A stretch of 25,968 nt of DNA from Leptospiraceae bacterium (GTDB lineage: Bacteria > Spirochaetota > Leptospiria > Leptospirales > Leptospiraceae), in contig JAIXRB010000002.1 of NCBI GenBank assembly GCA_027485405.1, positions 1 to 25,968 on the forward strand, given 5' to 3'. This document shows positions 1-7,888 of the stretch, piece after piece. Under the pieces are notes generated by a model that had not been told where the DNA came from, made no database searches, and saw only the letters and a list, made by a program, of their open reading frames with translations. The stretch's first letter is position 1. Every line of letters begins with the position of its first letter. Position numbers and translations under genes: made by a program.

Positions 1-13
1 CGGTTGTGGTCCT

Positions 14-57
14 AAGCTCATAAAAATCCTGGGGTTTCCCAGGATTTTTATGAGCTT
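14..57. terminator. Bidirectional intrinsic terminator
   Basis: A perfect 20-bp stem (14-33 paired with 38-57) closes on a four-base loop (34-37). The GC core CCTGGG/CCCAGG is flanked by an A5 run on the left and a T5 run on the right, so a transcript from either direction would form a GC hairpin followed by U residues. It lies downstream of the minus-strand channel gene and would end that transcript. A plus-strand gene entering from the left could also end here: frame 1 has a stop at 13-15, but too few bases are visible to claim a gene. Bases 58-138 hold nothing else I recognise. Confidence 0.85.
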
Positions 58-138
58 CCCATAATTTATATTATGTCGTATTAGATTCGAGGATGGGGTG
101 TAAGGAAAGGTATATCGGTAACACTGTGAACAAGTCTC

Positions 139-783
139 TTACTTTTTTTCACCTGCAAACCAACTTGCAACGAAACCGGCAAAGGTTCCGAAAAGACCCA
201 CCCCTGCTGTCATCAGAATCGCTCCCACGATTCTCCCTTCGGTTGTGACGGGATACCTATCTCCGTAACCTACGGTTGTAATCGTAACTTAAGACCACCA
301 CAGCGCGTCTTCCGCACTCTTGATATTGCTATTTGGATCTGTTTCGACTTGGAGGATTGCAATCGAGGCAAAGATTACTAAAAGTAGAGCGACTATAGCC
401 ACCGACCCAAATGTCCCAGAAGCTCTGCTTTGAAAAGCAAAAGTCATGATTTGTTTGGCGGATCGAAAGGCTCTTAAAATCCTAAACAACCTAACGATTC
501 GGAATAGTCTTCCCCCTCGAAACATATCTAAAGTTGGAATGGAAGAGAGAAAATCAATCCAGCCCCACTTTAGAAATTCCAATTTACTATCCGCCTTCCA
601 TAACCTTAGAAAAAAATCCCCCAGAAAAAAGAAGCAAACCCCGTTATCAATCAGTTCCAACAATCTCGCAAGTTCGGGATCCAGTTGAACAAAAGCGGAG
701 ATAACCAAGGCTCCTAATACGTACACTGAAAGTACTAAAGCTACAAGATCCAAAAGTCCAATTTGTTTTTGTTCGGTGGTCAT
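139..783 (-). pseudogene. Voltage-gated K+ channel, interrupted by in-frame TAA
   Basis: This encodes a six-helix voltage-gated potassium channel of the bacterial ion-transport family in the inner membrane. The first 164 codons give S1 to S5: hydrophobic helices near residues 8-32 and 40-62, an S4 voltage sensor with arginines at about every third position (RLFRIVRLFRILRAFR), then S5 and the start of the pore helix ending ALWWS. The next codon is TAA (289-291). Reading through in the same frame restores the selectivity filter TVGYGD, the S6 helix and a natural end at GEKK with stop 139-141, about 214 codons in all, normal for the family. One base change (for example TTA to TAA) or a sequencing error explains this. 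As written the product lacks filter and S6 and cannot form a channel. The ATG at 781-783 has a weak AGGA about ten bases upstream. Confidence 0.85.
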
Positions 784-858
784 GTCAGTGAGTCCTGTTT
801 CTAAACTTAATTTTTTTTCTGCGCAATAGAAAGCATTTTCTAACCTAAAAAACTACTG

Positions 859-1932
859 CTACATATCCCAGAAAAAGTCTTTGTTAGTTAAAGGGACAAC
901 TTTTTCCGTTGCTTCCGCAGCCTTCATACTCTGATTTGAATCTTTAAAAAAGGCTTGGTCCGAATTAATCATGTTTTTAAAGATTTGTTTTAAATCTTGA
1001 GTTTCCTTTAACCAATATTCTTCGGTTCCAAAATGTGGGAAAATATTTGGAAAACTGGGATCATCCCATCGCTTGGCAATCCAAGATGCATAAGTAATGT
1101 ATCGAATACCTCTCAAAGCTTCCAAAATCAATAGATTCTTTGGATTCCAATCAGCAAACTGAGAGTAAACTTCGAAGAAATGCTCTCGAATCCCTTCTGA
1201 TTCAGAATAACCAAATGGCAAAAGCATCCAAAAATCTTGCATGACAGGACCCGTCAGGCAATCATCAAAATCTAAGATAACTAAGCCTTGGTCGTAGGTT
1301 CGGATCAAATTCCCTTTATGGCAGTCTCCATGGATTCGTTGCAAATCAATTTCTAAGTGATTGAGCAAATGCTCGTACTGCTGGATCAAATCCAAAGCTG
1401 TCAATTCGTAGTCTCTTTGTAGTGACCGGTTTTCAATAAATCCTTTGTCAATAATGTATTGTAAGGCTGGGAGCCCAACTTCTTGGGCATTGAGTTTTGG
1501 GCGAGCTTTAAAGCAATCTACCTTCCCTAAAGAGTGCAATCTTCCTAATAATCTTCCTAGGTTCTCGTACTCTTGTTCTTGGAATTCGTCGATGATTCGT
1601 CCTTTTTGCAGTGGCCATATTGCAAAGTGAATACCATTTGCTTTGAACAGCGAATCTCCCTTGTCAGAAGTCCAAGGTGTCAATACCGGAATATCCGATT
1701 CAGCTAACTCGAATAAGAAAGAATGCTCTTCTTGGATAGATTGGGAACTCCAACGATTAGGACGGTAGAATTTAGTTACAATTCGTTCGCCAGACTCTAA
1801 ACCGATTTCAAAGACTCGGTTTTCAACGCTGTTTAGAGGTACGCAACGTCCATCACAACTAAATCCAAGGGCATCTATGCAATTTAAAATGGTGTCAGGG
1901 TTAAGGGATCGAAAGTTTTCTAAATCATGCAT
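859..1932 (-). CDS. srkA: SrkA/YihE-family stress-response Ser/Thr protein kinase
   Basis: This cytoplasmic protein kinase has the aminoglycoside-phosphotransferase-like fold; in E. coli SrkA (YihE) protects stressed cells from programmed death. The N-terminus (LNPDTIL, then PLNSVENRVF and VTKFYRPNRW) matches the SrkA pattern closely. The catalytic loop is HGDCHKGN (His201-Asn208, with Asp203) and the metal-binding segment is LDFDD (Asp221 to Asp224), followed by MQDFWMLLP. The open frame extends to 2031, but homology begins at Met 1932, which gives a 357-residue protein and an ATGCATGA overlap with the end of the upstream GGDEF gene (8 bases). Coupling to that gene is likely. Length is somewhat above E. 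coli SrkA (about 328) because of a C-terminal tail of unknown role. It is the last gene of the five-gene minus-strand operon. Confidence 0.88.
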   Translation of the reverse strand: MHDLENFRSLNPDTILNCIDALGFSCDGRCVPLNSVENRVFEIGLESGERIVTKFYRPNRWSSQSIQEEHSFLFELAESDIPVLTPWTSDKGDSLFKANGIHFAIWPLQKGRIIDEFQEQEYENLGRLLGRLHSLGKVDCFKARPKLNAQEVGLPALQYIIDKGFIENRSLQRDYELTALDLIQQYEHLLNHLEIDLQRIHGDCHKGNLIRTYDQGLVILDFDDCLTGPVMQDFWMLLPFGYSESEGIREHFFEVYSQFADWNPKNLLILEALRGIRYITYASWIAKRWDDPSFPNIFPHFGTEEYWLKETQDLKQIFKNMINSDQAFFKDSNQSMKAAEATEKVVPLTNKDFFWDM

Positions 1933-2818
1933 ACACGATTTTGTTTCGCCCAGATTTTTTAGCTTCGTAAAGTCTTGAATCTGCCAATTGGAATAGCTGA
2001 TCCATGCCCAATATGGAATCCAAACTTCCACCCGCTATACCCGCGCTAAATGTGATCTGTAGGTCTTTATCTTTATGTAAAATAGGTGAGTCTAGAAGTA
2101 AGTTTTTTACTTTTTCTAGAACTTTACTTGCATTCTCCGGCTTTGTTTCCGGCATTAAAATTAAGAATTCTTCGCCCCCAAATCTCCCGAGAATGTCAGA
2201 ATTTCGAATGGATTTTTGGAATATCAAAGCTATAGACCTCAATACCAAATCCCCTACTTCGTGTCCATAGGTATCATTTACATTTTTGAAATGGTCGAGG
2301 TCAAAAATCACTAGACTAAAAGGATTTTCATGCCTTTTGCAACGACTGAATTCTTGGATAGATCTTTCATTTATATATCGTCTGTTATAAAGCCCGGTCA
2401 ATGCATCTTTGATTGAGTTCTCCAATAGTTTGTCCTGTAAATTTTTGATTCGGAGGGAACTATAGACTCGTGCAATCAATTCAATTTCTTCGGGAGGCTT
2501 TCTAATGAAATCCGTTGCTCCGGCATCAATGGCTTCTCTAATCTTTTCAGGTTCCGTGTTTGCTGTGACCATGATGATTGGAATCCAGCCATTGCGAGAT
2601 GACTCCAATATTTCTTTAATCAAGTCAACTCCAGAACCATCAGGTAAATTCCAATCTAACAAAACAACGTCGATTTCGAGTTGAAGTAGAAACTTTTTAG
2701 CCGAAGCACAGTCTTCAGCTTCAATCGCTTCGTAACCGTTGTTCTTGACCCATCGGACCAGAATGGCTCGTTGAGTATTAGAATCCTCTACAATCAGGAT
2801 TTTGTTTTTCTTATCCAT
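1925..2818 (-). CDS. Response regulator diguanylate cyclase (REC-GGDEF)
   Basis: This cytoplasmic two-domain protein makes cyclic di-GMP from two GTP when its receiver is phosphorylated. The receiver (about 5-120) has acidic residues Glu11/Asp12, the phospho-acceptor Asp55 in VLLDWNLPDG, and Lys107 in RKPP. The GGDEF domain (about 135-297) has DALTGLYNRR and the active-site motif GGEEF (214-218). Five residues before it is RNSD, a canonical RxxD inhibitory site, so product feedback inhibition is expected. I chose ATG 2816-2818 (297 residues); a TTG two codons upstream (2822-2824) is the alternative. The start overlaps the YheT-like gene by 8 bases and the stop overlaps srkA by 8. No cognate histidine kinase is adjacent, so the input signal is unknown. 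Confidence 0.92.
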   Translation of the reverse strand: MDKKNKILIVEDSNTQRAILVRWVKNNGYEAIEAEDCASAKKFLLQLEIDVVLLDWNLPDGSGVDLIKEILESSRNGWIPIIMVTANTEPEKIREAIDAGATDFIRKPPEEIELIARVYSSLRIKNLQDKLLENSIKDALTGLYNRRYINERSIQEFSRCKRHENPFSLVIFDLDHFKNVNDTYGHEVGDLVLRSIALIFQKSIRNSDILGRFGGEEFLILMPETKPENASKVLEKVKNLLLDSPILHKDKDLQITFSAGIAGGSLDSILGMDQLFQLADSRLYEAKKSGRNKIVYA

Positions 2819-3821
2819 TTCCAATAGTTTCTTTTTGATGAGGAAAATTGTCTTTTATTATCTGGTCCACCCAGTCGGTCACAAAGGATTTTCTATCGAA
2901 ACCATAAAGAAATCCACAATGCCCCCCGTATCTTTCGATCTGGATTTGCAGTAAAGGCGAAGGTTCTAAGTTTAGAAACTCCTGAATTGGAATGACTGGA
3001 TCATCTTCCGAAGTAAGGATATAGGTAGGAATCTTTAGTTTCCTAAAGAATGATCTATCTATGGTATAAGAATCGAAGTAATTTTCTGCCGTTTTGAAGG
3101 GAGAATACTTGGTGACCACTTGCTCTGTTAGATCAAAGACCGTTTTTGATTTTAGAAAATCTTGAAAAGAATATAAATAGGGAAAAAGTTTTTCTTTAGC
3201 AATCAAGGAAGCCTTCCAAGCCTTTAGGAAGTACCATCTAAAAAACGAATGTTCATCCATTTTGATAGTGGCTTCCATGGGATCCAATGCTGGGCTTATT
3301 GAAAAGCAAGCCTTGAGTTTTTTGAAGATAGGTTTGCTCTTTTTTTTGGAAGCTAACATTGAAAAGTGTAGGCAAAAGTTTCCGCCCAATGAAAACCCAA
3401 GACAAAAGAAATAACTAGGATTTGCCTTTGCAACTGCAAGTTGAATCACTTCCATTATTTCTGGGTATCGAGCGCCATGAAACAATTCTTCATTCAAATG
3501 ATAAGTGTTTCCATGATCTCGAAAGTTGATTCGGATAATTCCATAGCCTTGGTTTTCAAAAATTTTTCCAGTTCGAATCATATAACTTGACTTAGAACTA
3601 CCTTCCCAGCCATGCAAAAGTACTATCAGAGGTTTTCCTTTTTCGATCGAATTAAAATATGTTACAATCTTTGCCTTATCCTTGGTTTGAAATACATTGA
3701 GAACGGATTCACTTTGAAAGGCTAAGTTGGATTTGCTAATGAATTTCCAAGAGGCAAAAACAGTTTGGAGAAAGGAGTTTCTCAATATAAAATTTGGTTT
3801 AAATCTTCGTGAAACAATCAT
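2811..3821 (-). CDS. YheT-family alpha/beta hydrolase
   Basis: A predicted serine hydrolase of the YheT (COG0429) branch of alpha/beta hydrolases, 336 residues, the normal length. The family N-terminal pattern is present as FKPNFILRNSFLQT. The oxyanion region is LLHGWEGSS (68-76). The nucleophile elbow is GFSLGGN with Ser144. The acid is Asp273 or Asp274 in SEDDPVIP, and the base is His301 in GGHCGF. The physiological substrate of this family is not settled; members are generally described as esterases or lipases. There is no signal peptide, so it should act in the cytoplasm. It starts 23 bases inside the upstream kinase-fusion gene and ends 8 bases inside the GGDEF gene, with no clear ribosome-binding site, which favours coupled translation. 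Confidence 0.87.
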   Translation of the reverse strand: MIVSRRFKPNFILRNSFLQTVFASWKFISKSNLAFQSESVLNVFQTKDKAKIVTYFNSIEKGKPLIVLLHGWEGSSKSSYMIRTGKIFENQGYGIIRINFRDHGNTYHLNEELFHGARYPEIMEVIQLAVAKANPSYFFCLGFSLGGNFCLHFSMLASKKKSKPIFKKLKACFSISPALDPMEATIKMDEHSFFRWYFLKAWKASLIAKEKLFPYLYSFQDFLKSKTVFDLTEQVVTKYSPFKTAENYFDSYTIDRSFFRKLKIPTYILTSEDDPVIPIQEFLNLEPSPLLQIQIERYGGHCGFLYGFDRKSFVTDWVDQIIKDNFPHQKETIGNG

Positions 3822-5274
3822 TTTTTTGGAGAACCGGCTCCCATTCTTTTCTCATACGATCCCAAATGGACATATCTTTTAAATCTGAAATTGATGCTTC
3901 TCTCTTTCTTGCTTCTAATCTTTTGCTAGTTTCCTCTGACGAGGCTATGCATTCTTCAATTTGCCATTGATGTCCCAAACCTCTAGCCAATTGGAGAAAA
4001 GGCTCCCTGTGGCTTTGCTTTAAAAAAGTGCCATCAATGATCACAGATTGTCCTTGCTCTAGGACTCGCTTTGCTATTGCCAAAGCTTTTCTATAGATCC
4101 AGCGACTCCGAAAACTTGAATATATTAGTTTAGAACCTTCTTGGAATGGAGGTATTCGATAGCTGAATTTTCTTAGATTGTCTAAAGAAATTAGGAATGC
4201 TTTGGAGTTCTCCGCTATCTCTTTTGCCTTTGTCGTTTTTCCAGAACCAGGGAGACCAATCACGAGAGTTAGCATTTGAGTTTGCGGAGAAGTCTTAGAG
4301 TTGGCAATTATGACTTGCATCAATTGCTTAATCATCTGTTCGTAAATGTCTATATGAATTTGGTTTTTTTCTACTTTGAGAGAATTTACATACCACCGAA
4401 CACAAGCTTTCTGCCAGACGAAGTAATAAAAGAGTTCTAAACTTTTTGGATCAGGACGAAAAAAGAAAAAGCTCTGTAATAATAAAAATCCTAAATCTTC
4501 TCGATTGTGAAAGAGAAAACCCAAATAAAGAAAAGCCAATTCTTCAAATGCGTTTGTTATTCTGTAGTCTCTGTTGAACTCAACACAGTCTAGTAAAGAA
4601 ATAGTAGAGCCATTGCTATAGATATGGTCCACTCTCAGATCCCCATGCCCTTCCCTCCACAACCCCTTTTTGACCAATTTACGAAAAAATGGTTTTTGAG
4701 TGATTAGGCAGTTTTGAAATGGGTTCACCAGATTTTCAGGAAAGGTTTGTGGAAACTGTTTCAATCGACCCAGAGCTTCATCCCAAACAGTCCAAGGCGT
4801 AGCATTCTGCTCCGAAACGGAGGTTAAATGATGGCTATGGATTTTTTCACAAAGAGTGTAAATCTCTTCCTTTGAGATGGAAAGATTCTTTTCCAACCGG
4901 TATTCCCATTGCAAATCATGGGGCAATCGATTGATCACAATACAAAAATCAATCGCATCAGGATCAAAGTTTTGAACGGCTTTAAAATGAAAAGTTTCTC
5001 CTTGTTCAGAAACATCTGGAAAAAACCCATAGATGCAAAGGTAGTCTTTAGCGTTAAATCTTTGATTGGTTACGAGTTCTGTTTGGCATAAAGAGAATCG
5101 AAGCTCAGGAGTTGACTGATCTACATAGCTCAATCGAACAGGTTTTTTGAATTTAAAGACTTTGTCTTTTCCCAGATAAACGAAAGAAAGTAAAGTTTCT
5201 TCCGTTAACCATTTTCCAACGTCTCCCAGAAGAAGAGAGTTGGATTTGATAAACGAAGCAAGAGTATCACTCAT
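3799..5274 (-). CDS. APH-like domain fused to P-loop kinase (AAA_33/zeta-like)
   Basis: A 491-residue fusion known as the bifunctional aminoglycoside phosphotransferase/ATP-binding protein family. Residues 1 to about 315 resemble the aminoglycoside-phosphotransferase fold, with the catalytic-loop signature EGHGDLRVDH (His210, Asp212) and a later LLDCVEFN (Asp229). Residues about 334-491 are a P-loop kinase of the AAA_33/zeta-toxin-like group: Walker A GLPGSGKTT (340-348), LISLDNLRK with Asp365, and VIIDGTF with Asp414. The substrate of these fusions is unknown and I do not read this as antibiotic resistance. It starts with ATG 5272-5274, overlapping the cupin gene by 8 bases (ATGAGTGA), and runs 23 bases into the hydrolase gene. 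A second kinase, SrkA, shares this fold in the same operon. Confidence 0.85.
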   Translation of the reverse strand: MSDTLASFIKSNSLLLGDVGKWLTEETLLSFVYLGKDKVFKFKKPVRLSYVDQSTPELRFSLCQTELVTNQRFNAKDYLCIYGFFPDVSEQGETFHFKAVQNFDPDAIDFCIVINRLPHDLQWEYRLEKNLSISKEEIYTLCEKIHSHHLTSVSEQNATPWTVWDEALGRLKQFPQTFPENLVNPFQNCLITQKPFFRKLVKKGLWREGHGDLRVDHIYSNGSTISLLDCVEFNRDYRITNAFEELAFLYLGFLFHNREDLGFLLLQSFFFFRPDPKSLELFYYFVWQKACVRWYVNSLKVEKNQIHIDIYEQMIKQLMQVIIANSKTSPQTQMLTLVIGLPGSGKTTKAKEIAENSKAFLISLDNLRKFSYRIPPFQEGSKLIYSSFRSRWIYRKALAIAKRVLEQGQSVIIDGTFLKQSHREPFLQLARGLGHQWQIEECIASSEETSKRLEARKREASISDLKDMSIWDRMRKEWEPVLQKNDCFTKI

Positions 5275-5629
5275 CTTCTCTCTGAACAGTCTCGATGTTA
5301 AAAGCCGGCAAGCAAACTGCCCAATACGAAGCGTTTTCCGAATATGGATTTGAATACCGCACTCTGGTCCCTTTTTTGATCCATAGGGACTCCCCAGCCG
5401 AGATTTCCAGAACTTGTCCGTCTACTTCTACTTTTTTCTTTCCTGAGACCATTAATGTCCATTCATCAAAGAGGGGGGTTTGGAAAGGTTCACCCCAACC
5501 TGGAGGGGCAACCATATGGGCGATAGATAGGTCTTTAAGTCCTACAGATGGAACTCCGAAATGTTCTTGGATGGTCTTTCCTCCAGGAACGGGGATACTC
5601 AATGGGGTTTTTTGGTGGTGATGCGGCAT
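5267..5629 (-). CDS. Small cupin-domain protein
   Basis: A 120-residue single-domain cupin, the first gene of the minus-strand operon. The beta-barrel core runs from about residue 35 to 112, with the conserved turn FDEWTLMVSGKKKVEVDG followed by SAGESLWIKKG. The usual metal-binding pattern (G-x5-H-x-H then P-x-G-x2-H) is not intact. The only histidines are at residues 3-5, 23 and 38, outside the normal ligand positions, so it may bind a small molecule rather than catalyse a metal-dependent reaction. Similar cupins occur in ethanolamine-utilisation and sugar pathways, but no specific function can be given. ATG 5627-5629 has GAGG very close upstream. It diverges from the chemotaxis receptor across 117 bases. 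Confidence 0.8.
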   Translation of the reverse strand: MPHHHQKTPLSIPVPGGKTIQEHFGVPSVGLKDLSIAHMVAPPGWGEPFQTPLFDEWTLMVSGKKKVEVDGQVLEISAGESLWIKKGTRVRYSNPYSENASYWAVCLPAFNIETVQREDE

Positions 5630-5702
5630 AGCCTCATGTTCAAAAAAGGAGTTAGAATCTCAAGGGAAACTTGGCAAATGTCGAGAAAAGAAATAGGAAA
5701 AT

Positions 5703-5738
5703 TTTTTCCTGGCTAATTCTGGCCAGAATGAGGAAAAA
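5703..5738 (+). promoter_or_regulatory. Nested palindrome over the MCP leader and RBS
   Basis: A perfect 14-bp palindrome ATTCTGGCCAGAAT (5716-5729) sits inside a longer inverted repeat, TTTTTCCT (5703-5710) and AGGAAAAA (5731-5738). The right outer arm contains AGGA, the only plausible ribosome-binding site for the receptor at 5747. It could be a dimeric repressor operator, or in RNA a hairpin that hides the ribosome-binding site. A weak promoter upstream (TTGGCA 5671-5676, 17-base spacer, TAGGAA 5694-5699) would start transcription close to the left arm. The symmetry is seen directly; the function is inference. Confidence 0.45.
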
Positions 5739-5746
5739 GATACAAC

Positions 5747-7834
5747 ATGCTAGAATCCCAACCTAGGGCGAATCTAAAATCGAAAATTCGAAAGCTATTC
5801 TGGATTCAATCCAGTCTCATTTTGGGTTTTGCTTCACTGTTTGTTTTCCAAACGGTAATCGGTTACCTTCAATTTGCAAATATAAGTAAAAGTGTGATTT
5901 ACTCTAGTATGATTTTGCGAGGTCTCATTGAGCTTTCCTTTGAAAGATCAGTGAGTCAGATCGGACTTGCATTGGACTCACCCTTGCCCGTCCAGTATGT
6001 GGCCCTGTTGAACAAACAGCGCCAACTTGGTATGGACTTTTTGAACAAAGTTTCCTTTGAAGCGAAACTTGAAAATGAACCTTCATTTGACAGAGGTATC
6101 GAGATCATTGATCGAGAAGTTTCAGTTTTGAAATCTCTACGTACGATTGTGGACCGAGACATAGACCTAAACAAACCAGATAGAGACCCTCAGTTTTCAG
6201 CGACCTTCCCAGACCAATTTCCTGCGGCTTTAGAGAGGATTGAGGCGGCAAGAGCTTTCTTCCCAGCCTTCACAGAATCAAAAGAAATTTCAAACCTACT
6301 TAGTATAATGCGACTAGCCTGGGAAATTAGAGAATTTTCAGGTCGAGAAAGAACCTATTGGGCGATAGCCACCCTGCGCGCCGCCGATCCATCCGAAAAG
6401 GAAAAGTCTAGAATTCGAATTTTGCACAACCGAAGCTTGGCTTCATGGGAACGATTGAATTCAGTTTTAAATTCTGGATTGAACTCGGAGAAGGTTCGGA
6501 ACCAAGTTTTGGAAGCTAAGAAACTGCATTTAGAGGAGTATTCGCTTTATTTGGAACAAGTCGAATCTCAATTTGAAAAAGGCAAGAATCTGGAAAGTTT
6601 CGATTCTTTTTTCAAACGATCGAGCGAAGCTCTGACTTCTGTCGAAGAAATCTCTCGTCTCTCAACAAGTGCTATCGAATCAGAGATCCAAAGTGAATCT
6701 AAAACTCTCATTATAAAAATTGTAATTGCTTTACTGGTCTTAGGTGCAGGTATCGCATTTAGCTTCAATTACACAAAAAGAATACAAAATACAGTCGTAA
6801 AACGATTGACTCTAATTACCTCCCTTTTGACCCAAATTGCAAAGGGAAAATCTGTAGAAAACATAGCCATTTTGCCAGAAGACACAGAAGAGGTCGTGGC
6901 TTTGGTGTCCGCTTCGGAAATCTTTCTAGAGAACCTTCAAAACAGAATTGCCTTGTCCAAAGAAGTGAAGGAAGTCAGCGAAGCAATTTTAAATTCAATC
7001 CAACTTCTGTTAGAAGTTAGCAAAGCCCAGTCAGGTGAGTCGGATGAGATAGCCGCCGCCATGGAAGAGGTCAATGGAAACATAGATGGGATCCTTTCCA
7101 TGATGGAACAGAACACAAAGAGTTTTCACATGGTCCAAGATCTGAAATTGGCACTGGAACGAGAACTAAAAGAAGTCATTGGAAACCTTACGGAAACCCA
7201 AGAAAAGTTTGGAGATATAGCCAGTTTTTCAGAAAAAAGTAAGACTTCGCTCCATAGTTTACAAGATTCAATGCAAAAAGTACATCAGTCATCAGAAGAA
7301 ATGACCCAGGTTCTGGAACTAATCCAAGAGATTTCGGAGCAAATCAATTTACTTTCGTTAAATGCCGCTATTGAAGCCGCTCGCGCGGGACAGAATGGTA
7401 GAGGTTTCGCAGTCGTGGCAAGTGAGATTTCAAAACTCGCCGAGCGAACAGAAGTCTCCATTGGCAACATTTCTTCGCTTATTGAAGCAAATGCAGGAGA
7501 AATCAATCATGGCATGGCAAGGATCACAGAAACTGTAAAGATCATAGATTCTTCGGGAAAAAGTGTCGAATCTCTATCGGTCAATCTTGGCCAATTAAAA
7601 ACTGTTATAAACAAGCAAATTGGAACTAGCGAAAGAATGAATGAAAGCTTGGCTCAATTTGAAGAGCTTACAAAATCAGTAAGCGAAGCAACTGTTGAGG
7701 AAAGATCCGCTGTTGCACAAGTTTCATCTGCTCTTAGCTCTTTGTATCAATCAATGAAGGAAGCTTCGACTGCTACCGAAAGGATTTCTTCTGAGACCCA
7801 AGGTTTGGTCAGCATGTCTCGCACCTTAGAATAA
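5747..7834 (+). CDS. Methyl-accepting chemotaxis protein with helical periplasmic sensor
   Basis: A 695-residue transmembrane chemoreceptor that controls CheA. TM1 lies near residues 18-41 and TM2 near 319-342. The periplasmic part between them (about 45-300) is nearly all helical and resembles the NIT (nitrate/nitrite-sensor-like) domain, including a stretch around REFSGRERTYWA; ligand identity cannot be read from sequence. A HAMP-like linker follows TM2. The cytoplasmic signalling hairpin is unmistakable: its tip carries EQINLLSLNAAIEAARAG and GRGFAVVASEI near residues 528-560. There is no C-terminal CheR-binding pentapeptide; the chain ends SMSRTLE. No chemotaxis genes are adjacent. The ATG is 12 bases after AGGA, which lies in an inverted repeat. 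A 54-base gap separates it from ppc. Confidence 0.92.
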   Translation: MLESQPRANLKSKIRKLFWIQSSLILGFASLFVFQTVIGYLQFANISKSVIYSSMILRGLIELSFERSVSQIGLALDSPLPVQYVALLNKQRQLGMDFLNKVSFEAKLENEPSFDRGIEIIDREVSVLKSLRTIVDRDIDLNKPDRDPQFSATFPDQFPAALERIEAARAFFPAFTESKEISNLLSIMRLAWEIREFSGRERTYWAIATLRAADPSEKEKSRIRILHNRSLASWERLNSVLNSGLNSEKVRNQVLEAKKLHLEEYSLYLEQVESQFEKGKNLESFDSFFKRSSEALTSVEEISRLSTSAIESEIQSESKTLIIKIVIALLVLGAGIAFSFNYTKRIQNTVVKRLTLITSLLTQIAKGKSVENIAILPEDTEEVVALVSASEIFLENLQNRIALSKEVKEVSEAILNSIQLLLEVSKAQSGESDEIAAAMEEVNGNIDGILSMMEQNTKSFHMVQDLKLALERELKEVIGNLTETQEKFGDIASFSEKSKTSLHSLQDSMQKVHQSSEEMTQVLELIQEISEQINLLSLNAAIEAARAGQNGRGFAVVASEISKLAERTEVSIGNISSLIEANAGEINHGMARITETVKIIDSSGKSVESLSVNLGQLKTVINKQIGTSERMNESLAQFEELTKSVSEATVEERSAVAQVSSALSSLYQSMKEASTATERISSETQGLVSMSRTLE

Positions 7835-7888
7835 AAAGTTAGAATACTTGCTTTACTGAATCTTTTTCCTTTGGGGATAGTAAAAGTT

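Noticed and set aside
1933..2031. Upstream extension of the SrkA-like frame
   Set aside because: The extra 33 codons lie over the GGDEF coding region and have no family similarity; homology begins at Met 1932.
3799..5274. Antibiotic-resistance aminoglycoside phosphotransferase
   Set aside because: The HGD motif is shared by many kinases of this fold, and the P-loop fusion and operon context do not fit a resistance gene.
5295..5621. 108-codon plus-strand frame opposite the cupin gene
   Set aside because: The cupin frame has clear barrel motifs and operon overlap; the opposite frame has none.
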